The notes beneath the pieces were generated by a model. It was not told the DNA's origin and did no database searches. It saw only the letters and a program-made list of their open reading frames with translations. From assembly GCA_022729835.1 (NCBI GenBank), contig DZBC01000072.1:1-9384 (forward strand): a stretch of 9,384 bases of DNA, in the 5' to 3' direction. Each line of letters starts with the position of its first letter. The stretch's first letter is position 1. Both the position numbers and the translations under genes were made by a program. This stretch comes from Sulfuricurvum sp. (GTDB lineage: Bacteria > Campylobacterota > Campylobacteria > Campylobacterales > Sulfurimonadaceae). This document shows positions 1-5,772 of the stretch, in pieces.

Positions 1-959
1 GTCAAGTCAAACTGCGTGCCAATCGCCTTGGGGCCAACACGCCCCAACTCTATCTGCTGAGCGAAATCCGCCTAGAGCAAGTGCTGATTGAACTGGGCGA
101 ACGCGCTTATGAGTTCATCATCATCGACTCCATCCAGACGCTCTACTCTGAAAGCGTTGCCTCTGCACCCGGTTCAGTGACGCAAGTACGCCAGATCACT
201 TTCGATCTGATGCGCATTGCCAAAGAGCGGCGTATCGCCATCTTCATCATCGGCCACATCACCAAAGAGGGCTCTATCGCGGGGCCTAGAGTGCTGGAAC
301 ACATGGTCGATACCGTGCTCTATTTTGAAGGGGACAGTGCGCAGGAGCTGCGGATTTTGCGCGGATTTAAAAACCGCTTCGGCCCCACAAGTGAGATCGG
401 CGTCTTTGAGATGCGTAGCGAAGGGCTCATCTCGGCCAAAAATATTTCGTCGCGTTTTTTCAACCGCAAAAAAAGCCAAAGTGGCTCGGCACTAACGGTG
501 GTGATGGAGGGCTCACGACCGCTCATTTTGGAAGTACAGGCGCTGGTGAGCGAGAGCCACGCCCCCAATCCCAAACGACAAGCCACCGGATTTGATACCA
601 ACCGCCTCAATATGCTGCTGGCCCTTCTGGAGCGCAAACTCGAAATTCCACTCAACAGCTACGACGTCTTCATCAACATCGCCGGCGGCATCAAGATCAG
701 CGAACCTTCAGCGGATTTGGCCATTTTGGCCGCCATCATCAGTAGCTTTCGCAACCGCATCATCTCCAAAGAGACAATCTTTATCGGAGAAGTCTCGCTG
801 GTGGGTGACATCCGAGAGGTTGTCGCGCTCGATGTCCGGCTCAAAGAGGCGCAGTTGCAGCATTTCACCCGAGCACTGGTGGCCAAAAAACCCCACGAAA
901 GTACCAAAATCAAGTGTTACGAACTAGACGAAGTAACCAAACTGCTGGAGTGGTTTTAA
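1..959 (+). CDS. radA: DNA repair protein RadA (Sms), 5' end outside the window
   Basis: RadA is a RecA-like ATPase that promotes branch migration and processing of recombination intermediates in the cytoplasm. The open frame runs from base 3 with no start, so only the last 318 residues are present. The N-terminal zinc finger and Walker A loop, roughly the first 130 residues of a protein usually near 450, lie upstream. Visible are QVKLRANRLG at the very start, the Walker B strand FIIIDSIQTLYS (fragment residues about 38-49), and the RadA signature KNRFG at residues 123-127, followed by GPTSEIGVFEM. The second half is the Lon-protease-like domain, with GGIKISEPSADLAIL and FIGEVSLVGDIREV. That domain forms the hexamer scaffold in RadA and is not expected to be a protease. 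An internal GTG at base 81 could be mistaken for a start but lies inside the conserved domain. The gene stops at TAA 957-959, and the next gene follows after 60 bases. Confidence 0.96.
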   Translation, partial: QVKLRANRLGANTPQLYLLSEIRLEQVLIELGERAYEFIIIDSIQTLYSESVASAPGSVTQVRQITFDLMRIAKERRIAIFIIGHITKEGSIAGPRVLEHMVDTVLYFEGDSAQELRILRGFKNRFGPTSEIGVFEMRSEGLISAKNISSRFFNRKKSQSGSALTVVMEGSRPLILEVQALVSESHAPNPKRQATGFDTNRLNMLLALLERKLEIPLNSYDVFINIAGGIKISEPSADLAILAAIISSFRNRIISKETIFIGEVSLVGDIREVVALDVRLKEAQLQHFTRALVAKKPHESTKIKCYELDEVTKLLEWF

Positions 960-960
960 C

Positions 961-1016
961 ATTCTTTTACATGTAATGGCTGTATAATTCCCATATTTTG
1001 AAGAGACAAGAGAGGA
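961..1016 (+). promoter_or_regulatory. Probable promoter and RBS of the 90-aa gene, with palindrome in the spacer
   Basis: The 60-base gap after radA holds a perfect TATAAT at 983-988, a purine-rich stretch AGAGAGGA at 1009-1016 that can serve as ribosome binding site, and ATG at 1020. No strong -35 hexamer is visible; ATTCTT at 961-966 would give a 16-base spacer. The palindrome TTACATGTAA (967-976) fills most of that spacer, where a bound protein would compete with RNA polymerase. The -10 box is seen directly; promoter activity and operator function are inferred. Confidence 0.5.
967..976. repeat. Iterated palindrome TTACATGTAA, copy 1 (the only intergenic copy)
   Basis: Perfect 10-base palindrome lying 8 bases after the radA stop and 6 bases before the TATAAT box at 983. 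It is the only one of eleven copies outside coding sequence. Confidence 0.9.
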
Positions 1017-1019
1017 CCC

Positions 1020-1292
1020 ATGAGTCAATGTAATATAGTCGCCGTCTACCACGGAGAAGAGCGATATTCCAAGCTATCCCTAGCCTTTATGGATGAGTCA
1101 CAACGCCAAGAGATTGAGCAAGCCATCACAGAGGCAAGCCAAGGTATTAAACTTGAACCTCAAATATACACCGGTGACGTCTCCGGAGGAAAAAAAGTGC
1201 TGGTCATAGAATACCATGATGATTACGACCGTGAAGCCGGTGAAATTTTTGACAAAATCCTCGCCAAGTTACATATCGATTGCTGTAGTTAA
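1020..1292 (+). CDS. Small hypothetical protein, 90 aa
   Basis: I do not recognise this protein. It starts at ATG 1020, three bases after the AGAGGA of a purine-rich ribosome binding site. It is acidic and soluble, with no signal peptide or membrane segment. The pattern suggests a strand (NIVAVYHG), a helix (residues about 26-40), two strands (EPQIYTG and KKVLVIEYH, separated by a GG turn) and a final helix (REAGEIFDKILAKL), a small alpha/beta fold. It ends DCCS, with a vicinal cysteine pair and an additional cysteine at position 4, so metal binding or disulfide formation is possible but unproven. It has its own probable promoter downstream of radA. Its TAA stop overlaps the stop of the convergent gene. 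Base composition is lower in G+C than radA or the large minus-strand operon. Confidence 0.75.
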   Translation: MSQCNIVAVYHGEERYSKLSLAFMDESQRQEIEQAITEASQGIKLEPQIYTGDVSGGKKVLVIEYHDDYDREAGEIFDKILAKLHIDCCS

Positions 1293-2221
1293 AACCACTC
1301 CATCTCCGCTTCCTCTACGCTCGCTGTCTCTTGAGATACAAAAAGTTGAGCAAAGAATTCAAGATTACTGATAAGACTTTTGTTATCTTCAATCATATTC
1401 CCCTCGATCAATGCAGCGCGCCAATGCGAAAGCTCATCACACAAAATCGCAAGATACTCTTTGATCATTGCAAAGGTCTCATCTGAATATTCCAAGTGCG
1501 TTGCCGCACTAATGGTGCGCGCAGTAAAGGAAAATGCGTCACTCAGCTTCATAAATGCAACATCTTCTTGCAAAAACTTCGCGTATTGCTCAAAAAGAGT
1601 CGCCATCTTTTCAATCAAGTCAACAGTTATCGACGTTGCCGAATCGATCGTATCGAGTAGTATCCCCTCGTTTTCTTGAAGGTCTTCAAGGTGATCTAAA
1701 TCAAAACGCACTTCTATGCGCTTAACCACATCACGTAGCTGCAGAGTTTCAAGCCCAGAAACAGTCGCGCACTTACATGTAAGCGCTCTAGCCTCAGCAT
1801 AGGGCTCTTTTCGAATTGCATTAACCTCTTCAAAAATGTATTCGATGTTCAGATCAAAAGCATCATTGATACGGTCAAAAAGCGGAGCAAAGGTTGCATC
1901 ATGCACCAATGGCCTGATAAATTCACGCCGCAAAGTGCTATAGAGCAGTGCCATCTCCGCCTGACTGATGTGTCTGAGATGAAAAAAGAGCATAAAAGCA
2001 TACATTATGGGATAACGTCTTTCGCTACCAGAGCCCTGGATGGAACGGACACAGTTTGAAACCATTTTTGTTCCGAAGTAGCGCAGAAAAAACGATGGAG
2101 GAATGCCAAAGCGCGTTAACATCGCTGCAACACTTGCGTGCGTACTCCAGCGCTGAAGAATCTGCTCTTCATCACGGTTGATGACGCTTATATAACGCTC
2201 AATCAACTCTGTCATTACCAT
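1289..2221 (-). CDS. Hypothetical helical protein coupled to the MlaE-type permease, 310 aa
   Basis: I do not recognise a named family. The product is soluble by sequence, without signal peptide or membrane span, and is predicted by eye to be almost entirely helical. Residues about 1-135 (ELIERYISVINRDEEQILQRW onward, through IEYIFEEVNAI) have the feel of a helical sensory domain such as those at the N terminus of RsbR-like or kinase proteins, but this is only an impression. A linker containing CKC (made by the iterated palindrome) leads to a second helical half that ends in a run of acidic residues and EMEWF. Two starts are possible: ATG at 2221, or ATG at 2215, which overlaps the permease stop as TAATG. 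The second is the classic coupling arrangement and would give 308 aa. It may act with the permease; no ATPase or MCE gene is adjacent. G+C is lower than in the genes to the right. Confidence 0.8.
   Translation of the reverse strand: MVMTELIERYISVINRDEEQILQRWSTHASVAAMLTRFGIPPSFFLRYFGTKMVSNCVRSIQGSGSERRYPIMYAFMLFFHLRHISQAEMALLYSTLRREFIRPLVHDATFAPLFDRINDAFDLNIEYIFEEVNAIRKEPYAEARALTCKCATVSGLETLQLRDVVKRIEVRFDLDHLEDLQENEGILLDTIDSATSITVDLIEKMATLFEQYAKFLQEDVAFMKLSDAFSFTARTISAATHLEYSDETFAMIKEYLAILCDELSHWRAALIEGNMIEDNKSLISNLEFFAQLFVSQETASVEEAEMEWF
1773..1782. repeat. Iterated palindrome TTACATGTAA, copy 2
   Basis: Perfect copy inside the 310-aa helical protein gene. It is read on the minus strand in the X-Thr-Cys phase (Leu-Thr-Cys-Lys) and sits in the linker between the two helical halves. 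Confidence 0.9.
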
Positions 2222-3009
2222 CCGATATACAAAAAAAGTGCTGAAAGAAAATAGTTGGCGATAAAAATCGCAACCGCGGAATAGACCACTGCCATAATGG
2301 TCGCTTGCCCTACGCCGCGTGCTCCTCCGCTGGTGTGATACCCCACATAACTGCCAATCGAGCTGACAATAAAGCCAAATACCGCCGCCTTGATGATACC
2401 GCTTCCGATATCGCTAAACTCTCCAAGGCGCATGATTGTCTCCTGATAAGCGACAGGATTGATCCCCAGTACATAGCTCGACACTGTGTAAGCACTACCG
2501 ATCGCAACAAAGTCAAACCACAACACAAGTAGCGGTAAAGAGAAGGTGGTTGCCATAATACGCGGCACCAGAAGATAACTTTTGGAATCGACCCCCAAAA
2601 TATCGATAGCGTCGATCTGCTCGGTGACACGCATAGTCCCAAGCTCCGCCGCCATCGCCGAAACAGAGCGTGAAATCAACATCAAAGAGGCAAATACCGG
2701 CCCTAGCTCCTTGGTGATCGAAACAAAAATGGTATAACCCATAAAACTCTCGACCCCAAACTCATGAAAGCCGTTGTAGAGCTGAATCGCTTCGACCATG
2801 CCGGTAAAAAGTGCCGTCAGCGTCACAACGCCCAAGGTTCCAAACCCAATCGTCTCGATCTGCTGCAGCAACAGCGGCATACGCCGATAAAAAAGAGGTA
2901 AGCGCAACCACACATGCCACTGAAAAAGCAAAAAAAAGCCAAACTGCTCAATCCCGCGATACGCATTCAAAAAGGGTCTGCCAAATGCAGATAAAAATGT
3001 TTCTACCAT
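2215..3009 (-). CDS. mlaE: MlaE/YrbE-type ABC transporter permease
   Basis: Inner-membrane permease of the MlaE family, which moves phospholipids or other hydrophobic compounds between inner and outer membrane together with an MlaF-type ATPase and an MCE protein. Family hallmarks are clear: FTGMVEAIQLY, then the conserved core ELGPVFASLMLISRS, SAMAAELGTMRVTEQIDAID, a PRIMATTFSLPLL segment, and a glycine-rich ARGVGQATIMAVVYSA near the end. There are about five hydrophobic segments. The frame is open to a TTG at 3027, but ATG at 3009 is preferred because a strong purine-rich site (GAGGGGGAAGG) ends five bases before it; this gives 264 aa, the usual size. The stop TAA (2215-2217) overlaps an ATG of the downstream gene. 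The partner ATPase and MCE subunits are not in this window, so the permease is an orphan here and the symbol denotes family only. Confidence 0.92.
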   Translation of the reverse strand: MVETFLSAFGRPFLNAYRGIEQFGFFLLFQWHVWLRLPLFYRRMPLLLQQIETIGFGTLGVVTLTALFTGMVEAIQLYNGFHEFGVESFMGYTIFVSITKELGPVFASLMLISRSVSAMAAELGTMRVTEQIDAIDILGVDSKSYLLVPRIMATTFSLPLLVLWFDFVAIGSAYTVSSYVLGINPVAYQETIMRLGEFSDIGSGIIKAAVFGFIVSSIGSYVGYHTSGGARGVGQATIMAVVYSAVAIFIANYFLSALFLYIGW

Positions 3010-3035
3010 CACTGCCTTCCCCCTCAATGAGCGCT

Positions 3036-3041
3036 ATTGTA
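3036..3041 (-). promoter_or_regulatory. Possible -10 box for the MlaE-type permease gene
   Basis: On the minus strand TACAAT reads at 3041-3036, about 27 bases upstream of the preferred ATG. A TTGACG at 3059-3054 is only 12 bases away, too close to be a standard -35 partner, so this call rests on the -10 alone and on the divergent arrangement with fliL. Confidence 0.3.
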
Positions 3042-3083
3042 ACCCAAGCTCGTCGTCAAACATCTGAATCATAAGACGATTCT

Positions 3084-3092
3084 TGCTATACT
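3084..3092 (+). promoter_or_regulatory. Extended -10 promoter upstream of fliL-acpS
   Basis: TGCTATACT at 3084-3092 matches an extended -10 element (TG, one base, TATACT) about 36 bases upstream of the fliL ATG. No convincing -35 box is seen, and I find neither a sigma-28 nor a sigma-54 flagellar promoter pattern here. The pair therefore looks like it is read by the housekeeping sigma factor. A short inverted repeat, GAATC (3066-3070) and GATTC (3078-3082), lies just upstream. Confidence 0.5.
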
Positions 3093-3128
3093 AGACCCCA
3101 TATTCACAATCCCTCAAGGAGCATTTTG

Positions 3129-3692
3129 ATGGCTGAAGAAGCTAAAGAGAAAGAGACCGGCAAAGAGAAAAAAGGCGGTTCACTTGTTTTGATTATTGTG
3201 ATCGTCGTGTTGATCCTGATCATTCTTGTCGGTGCCGTAGTGGCGATTTTGATGATGGGTGGAGAAGATGAGAGCGCAGCCGTACAAAAAGCACCGGTAC
3301 AACAAGAACGCCCCGCCGATGCTACTGCTTCCACACCTGAGCGTCTTCCATCTGAAGGTTCTACGCGAAAAAACGTCACCCTCTCTGAAATCGGGCCGAT
3401 GTTTCCGCTCGATACATTCACCGTTAACCTGCTCTCTGAAAGCGGCAGACGCTATCTAAAAGTACAGATGAACCTTGAGCTCAGCGGCGAGGAGCTTGGC
3501 ATCGAACTCGATACCAAAAAAGCGGTCATCCGCGATATCGTCATCCGTCTGCTCTCCTCCAAAGCACTCGAAGAGATCTCCACCGCCAAAGGCAAAGAGA
3601 AACTCAAAGATCAGATCGTCACCGAGCTCAACATGCGCCTCAAAGACGGTAGCATCAACAACGTCTTTTTTACTGAATTTGTGGTGCAATGA
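3129..3692 (+). CDS. fliL: Flagellar basal body-associated protein FliL
   Basis: FliL is a single-span inner-membrane protein that surrounds the flagellar stator units and supports motor torque. The 187-residue product has a charged N-terminal tail rich in Lys and Glu, one strongly hydrophobic span at residues about 18-43, a low-complexity periplasmic linker rich in Ala, Pro, Glu and Gln, and a C-terminal FliL domain. That domain starts near PMFPLDTFTVNLLSE, continues RRYLKVQMNLEL, and ends NNVFFTEFVVQ, all typical of the family. ATG at 3129 is chosen because AAGGAG at 3116-3121 lies seven bases upstream; the preceding in-frame TTG at 3126 is less likely. The stop overlaps the acpS start as ATGA, so the two are probably translated together. 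A fliL-acpS neighbourhood is, as I recall, also seen in Helicobacter. Confidence 0.95.
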   Translation: MAEEAKEKETGKEKKGGSLVLIIVIVVLILIILVGAVVAILMMGGEDESAAVQKAPVQQERPADATASTPERLPSEGSTRKNVTLSEIGPMFPLDTFTVNLLSESGRRYLKVQMNLELSGEELGIELDTKKAVIRDIVIRLLSSKALEEISTAKGKEKLKDQIVTELNMRLKDGSINNVFFTEFVVQ

Positions 3693-4036
3693 TCGGCATC
3701 GATCTGATCAAGATCAGCCGCATGGAGCGTTTGATGCAGCGCTTCGGTGAAGCGGCCTTGCGGCGCTTTTTGAATGATGCGGAGATTGCGCTTGTGGCTT
3801 CGCCCAAGACGGCGGCGGGGTTTTGGGCGGCCAAAGAGGCCTGCTCCAAAGCGCTGGGCAGCGGCATCGGTCATGAGTGCGGCTTTGGCGATATGATCAT
3901 CAGCAAAAGCCCCAAAGGGGCGCCGTTGCTCACCCTCAGCGCGGCGCTGCAAGAGCGTTTTGGCTTTAGCAAAGCCGCGCTCTCGATCACCCACGACGGC
4001 GAATACGCGGTCGCGGTTGTCTTGCTTCAGCCCTGA
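3689..4036 (+). CDS. acpS: Holo-[acyl-carrier-protein] synthase AcpS
   Basis: AcpS transfers the 4'-phosphopantetheine arm of coenzyme A to a serine of apo-ACP, making ACP active for fatty acid synthesis in the cytoplasm. The 115-residue product shows the family pattern from end to end: IGIDLIKISR with the metal-binding Asp5, FWAAKEACSKALGSGIG with the second metal ligand Glu50, and the closing SITHDGEYAVAVV. Length is normal. The ATG overlaps the last four bases of fliL (ATGA), and there is no separate promoter. The gene is clearly higher in G+C than fliL. The TGA stop at 4034-4036 is separated from the stop of convergent thiS by a single base, leaving no room for an ordinary intrinsic terminator between the two transcripts. 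Confidence 0.95.
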   Translation: MIGIDLIKISRMERLMQRFGEAALRRFLNDAEIALVASPKTAAGFWAAKEACSKALGSGIGHECGFGDMIISKSPKGAPLLTLSAALQERFGFSKAALSITHDGEYAVAVVLLQP

Positions 4037-4037
4037 T

Positions 4038-4238
4038 TCAACCGCCTCCGACAAAATCGAGCAGCTCTACCGTATCGCCCTCACTCAGCGTATGTTCGCT
4101 CCACTGCGCCTGCTTGATCACCTGCATATTGACCGCCGCCGCCATCACTTTTCCTTCTAGATCCAGCTCGGCGATCAGTGCTTCAAGCGAAGCGTCCTGC
4201 GTACATGTAAACATCTCTCCGTTGACTTTGATTTGCAT
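4038..4238 (-). CDS. thiS: Sulfur carrier protein ThiS
   Basis: ThiS is a ubiquitin-like protein whose C-terminal Gly-Gly is adenylated and thiocarboxylated to donate sulfur for the thiazole ring of thiamine. The 66-residue product begins MQIKVNGE, has the central NMQVI segment and a late EGDTVELLDFVGGG, giving the required glycine tail at the exact C terminus. MoaD is less likely because of the length and the VELLDFVGGG ending. ATG at 4238 is chosen over the GTG at 4241: AAGGAG ends six bases upstream, inside the end of the ankyrin gene, whose TGA shares its last base with this ATG. It is the last gene of the minus-strand run. The usual partners thiG, thiH and thiF are not adjacent. The third to fifth codons after GlyGlu (Phe-Thr-Cys) are formed by a copy of the iterated palindrome. 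Confidence 0.9.
   Translation of the reverse strand: MQIKVNGEMFTCTQDASLEALIAELDLEGKVMAAAVNMQVIKQAQWSEHTLSEGDTVELLDFVGGG
4201..4210. repeat. Iterated palindrome, one mismatch (GTACATGTAA), copy 3
   Basis: Near-perfect copy inside thiS, read on the minus strand as TTACATGTAC in the Phe-Thr-Cys-Thr phase. The only change is the base that begins the next codon (ACG, Thr). Confidence 0.8.
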
Positions 4239-4777
4239 CACTCTCTCCTTTTGTAAAGCTGTAAAATCGAAGCTGCCGCCCCATTTTTTCGCACCAGCGC
4301 AAAATCAAGCGGGGTGTTTCCATTTTTATTAGTCACGTGTGGATCGGCGCCGATTTTGAGCAAAAACTCCACGATGGTCGGTATGCCTGTAAACGCCGCT
4401 TGATGCAGCGGTGAAATACCGTCTTCGTTGGCCAAATTAACATCGGCGCCTGCAAGGGCCAAAAAGGTGACGAGTTCAAAATTTTTCTGCTTGATCGCCA
4501 AAATAAGCGGGGTGTTGCCGCGATTGTCCTGTGCGTTGACATCGGCTCCTGCGTCTTTAAGCAGCCTCGCCATCACCAGATCGCTCTTTTTGATGGCGAT
4601 GTGCATCGGGGTGAGTCCTGCTTTGGTGCGCACCTCGGTGTCGCTACCCGCTTGGAGCATCTGCTTCACTTTGTCTACATTCTCGTAATAGACAAAATCA
4701 TGTAACGCAGAGCGTCCATCTACTTCATCCGCACCAAGCAACACTGCGAGCAACACCATCCAAAAAAAATATCTCAT
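4238..4777 (-). CDS. Secreted ankyrin-repeat protein
   Basis: The 179-residue product starts with a hydrophobic signal sequence (residues about 1-16, MRYFFWMVLLAVLLGA), so it should be exported to the periplasm. The rest is a row of 33-residue ankyrin repeats: about 23-55 (degenerate, SALHDF), 56-88 (TPMHIAI, then AGADVNAQDNRGN), 89-121 (TPLILAI, then AGADVNLANEDGI), 122-154 (SPLHQAA, then IGADPHVTNKNGN), and a capping half-repeat from 155 (TPLDFALVRKNGAA). Such repeats bind proteins; the partner is unknown, and no enzyme domain is present. GAGGAGG just ahead of ATG 4777 is a good ribosome binding site. The start overlaps the methyltransferase stop by four bases (ATGA), and the stop overlaps the thiS start, so it is firmly embedded in the operon. 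No lipobox cysteine is present. Confidence 0.9.
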   Translation of the reverse strand: MRYFFWMVLLAVLLGADEVDGRSALHDFVYYENVDKVKQMLQAGSDTEVRTKAGLTPMHIAIKKSDLVMARLLKDAGADVNAQDNRGNTPLILAIKQKNFELVTFLALAGADVNLANEDGISPLHQAAFTGIPTIVEFLLKIGADPHVTNKNGNTPLDFALVRKNGAAASILQLYKRRE

Positions 4778-5772
4778 GCCCCCTCCTCTTTGCGAAATAG
4801 GATCATCTTAAAGCGCTCGCCGAGCATTTCAGGCAAAATCAGCGGCTTGATCTTATCAAGCTCCTGTGCATAGAGCTGTGGGCTTACATGTAAGCGCAAG
4901 GTCTCTAGCAACTCTAGTAGCCCCATCTCGATGAGCGCCTTCATTTGCGGCATAAAGGCGTGCATTTTGGCCCCGGCGGCTTCAAACGCCTCCTTTACAT
5001 GTAAGAAGGTGACATCATACGTCAGGTCGCTTCGGCCAAAGAGTGCGGCACGATCCAGAGCCTCTTCGAAAAAGGGGTGAACCTTGTGCGCGGCGTAGAT
5101 GCGCAGCGAAAAGTCGCTGCGTGCGTGCATCTCTCCATAATCAAAACTCATCAATTCAAAGCGCTTCGCACTACCGCACATCGCCTGCGCAAAGGCCTCA
5201 TAGCCCAGCGCGATTTCGCCGCGATCTTTGCCGAAATGCTCGGCTTGCGCCTGCAGCGAAGCATCCTCAACATCAAAAATCACCTCATGGTCTTCAACCC
5301 TTGCAGCTTTGCCTTTGTAATACAGCGCGCAAGGAAAAGCATCGAAAATCTCATTGGCCACAAAGAAAGCCTCGGCTACATGTAACTCCGAGAGATCGCT
5401 TACATGTAAGAGCGTTACCGCGTCGCCGAAGGAGTCTTGAAAGTAGCTTTTTTGCTGTACTCTCAACGCCTCGAAGCGCTCAACAATCACAAACGACGCG
5501 CTTTGCAGTAAGGCTGGGCGCAGGGTGTAGAGAAACTCGATGATGTCGGCCAGCAGATAGCCGTGGTGCGCGCCGATCTCGCAAATGCAAAGCCGTTCAC
5601 TCAAAAAACCTTCATCGATGAGCGCGACAATGTGCTTCGCGATGGTGCCGCCGAAAAATTTGGAGCTGCTCACCGAGGTGTAAAAATCACCCTCTTTCCC
5701 GATGGGGCGGTAGCGGGTGTAGTAGCCCTCCTCGCCATAAAGCCACGCCTGCATGTAGTCGCTAAAGGTCAC
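4774..5772 (-). CDS. MidA/NDUFAF7-type SAM-dependent methyltransferase (COG1565)
   Basis: The 332-residue product belongs to the family of MidA and human NDUFAF7, the latter an arginine methyltransferase needed for assembly of respiratory complex I. Bacterial targets are not settled. The family N terminus is clear: WLYGEEGYYTRY, then GDFYTSVSSSKFFGG at residues 28-42. The SAM-binding motif I is EIGAHHGYL at 65-73, and the characteristic ANEIFDAFPC lies around 138-148. The frame stays open to 5967, but that extension (Arg- and Ser-rich) is a shadow of the tolC gene. I place the start at GTG 5772 because it gives (V)TFSDYM, matching the expected short N terminus; ATG at 5787 is the alternative. 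Neither has a strong ribosome binding site, which fits coupling to tolC, which it overlaps by 11 bases. The gene carries four copies of the iterated palindrome, each read Leu-His-Val. Confidence 0.88.
   Translation of the reverse strand: MTFSDYMQAWLYGEEGYYTRYRPIGKEGDFYTSVSSSKFFGGTIAKHIVALIDEGFLSERLCICEIGAHHGYLLADIIEFLYTLRPALLQSASFVIVERFEALRVQQKSYFQDSFGDAVTLLHVSDLSELHVAEAFFVANEIFDAFPCALYYKGKAARVEDHEVIFDVEDASLQAQAEHFGKDRGEIALGYEAFAQAMCGSAKRFELMSFDYGEMHARSDFSLRIYAAHKVHPFFEEALDRAALFGRSDLTYDVTFLHVKEAFEAAGAKMHAFMPQMKALIEMGLLELLETLRLHVSPQLYAQELDKIKPLILPEMLGERFKMILFRKEEGA
4884..4893. repeat. Iterated palindrome TTACATGTAA, copy 4
   Basis: Perfect copy in the 3' part of the methyltransferase gene, read Leu-His-Val at residues about 294-296 of the product. 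Confidence 0.9.
4995..5004. repeat. Iterated palindrome TTACATGTAA, copy 5
   Basis: Perfect copy in the methyltransferase gene, read Leu-His-Val at residues about 257-259, 111 bases from copy 4. Confidence 0.9.
5376..5385. repeat. Iterated palindrome, one mismatch (CTACATGTAA), copy 6
   Basis: Near-perfect copy in the methyltransferase gene, read Leu-His-Val-Ala at residues about 130-133. The mismatch is the first base of the GCC alanine codon. It lies exactly 24 bases from copy 7. Confidence 0.85.
5400..5409. repeat. Iterated palindrome TTACATGTAA, copy 7
   Basis: Perfect copy in the methyltransferase gene, read Leu-His-Val-Ser at residues about 122-125. With copy 6 it forms a direct pair with a 24-base period, producing LHVSDLSELHV in the protein. 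Confidence 0.9.

Noticed and set aside
967..976. radA terminator hairpin
   Set aside because: A 10-base palindrome without loop, G+C stem or U-tract is not an intrinsic terminator, and the same word recurs inside genes.
3010..3027. TTG start for the MlaE-type permease
   Set aside because: The strong ribosome binding site lies between this TTG and the ATG at 3009, so it serves the ATG.
3066..3082. Inverted repeat GAATC / GATTC between the mlaE-type gene and fliL as an operator
   Set aside because: Five-base arms with a seven-base gap are easily found by chance; mentioned only with the promoter.
3126..3128. TTG start for fliL
   Set aside because: ATG directly follows it and is at good spacing (seven bases) from AAGGAG.
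5376..5409. CRISPR-like or tandem repeat from the 24-base palindrome pair
   Set aside because: Only two 10-base units are present and the sequence between them is unrelated coding DNA.
5043..5543. Plus-strand 166-residue open frame inside the methyltransferase gene
   Set aside because: Its translation is Arg-, His- and Pro-rich with no family pattern; it is an antisense shadow of a well-supported gene.
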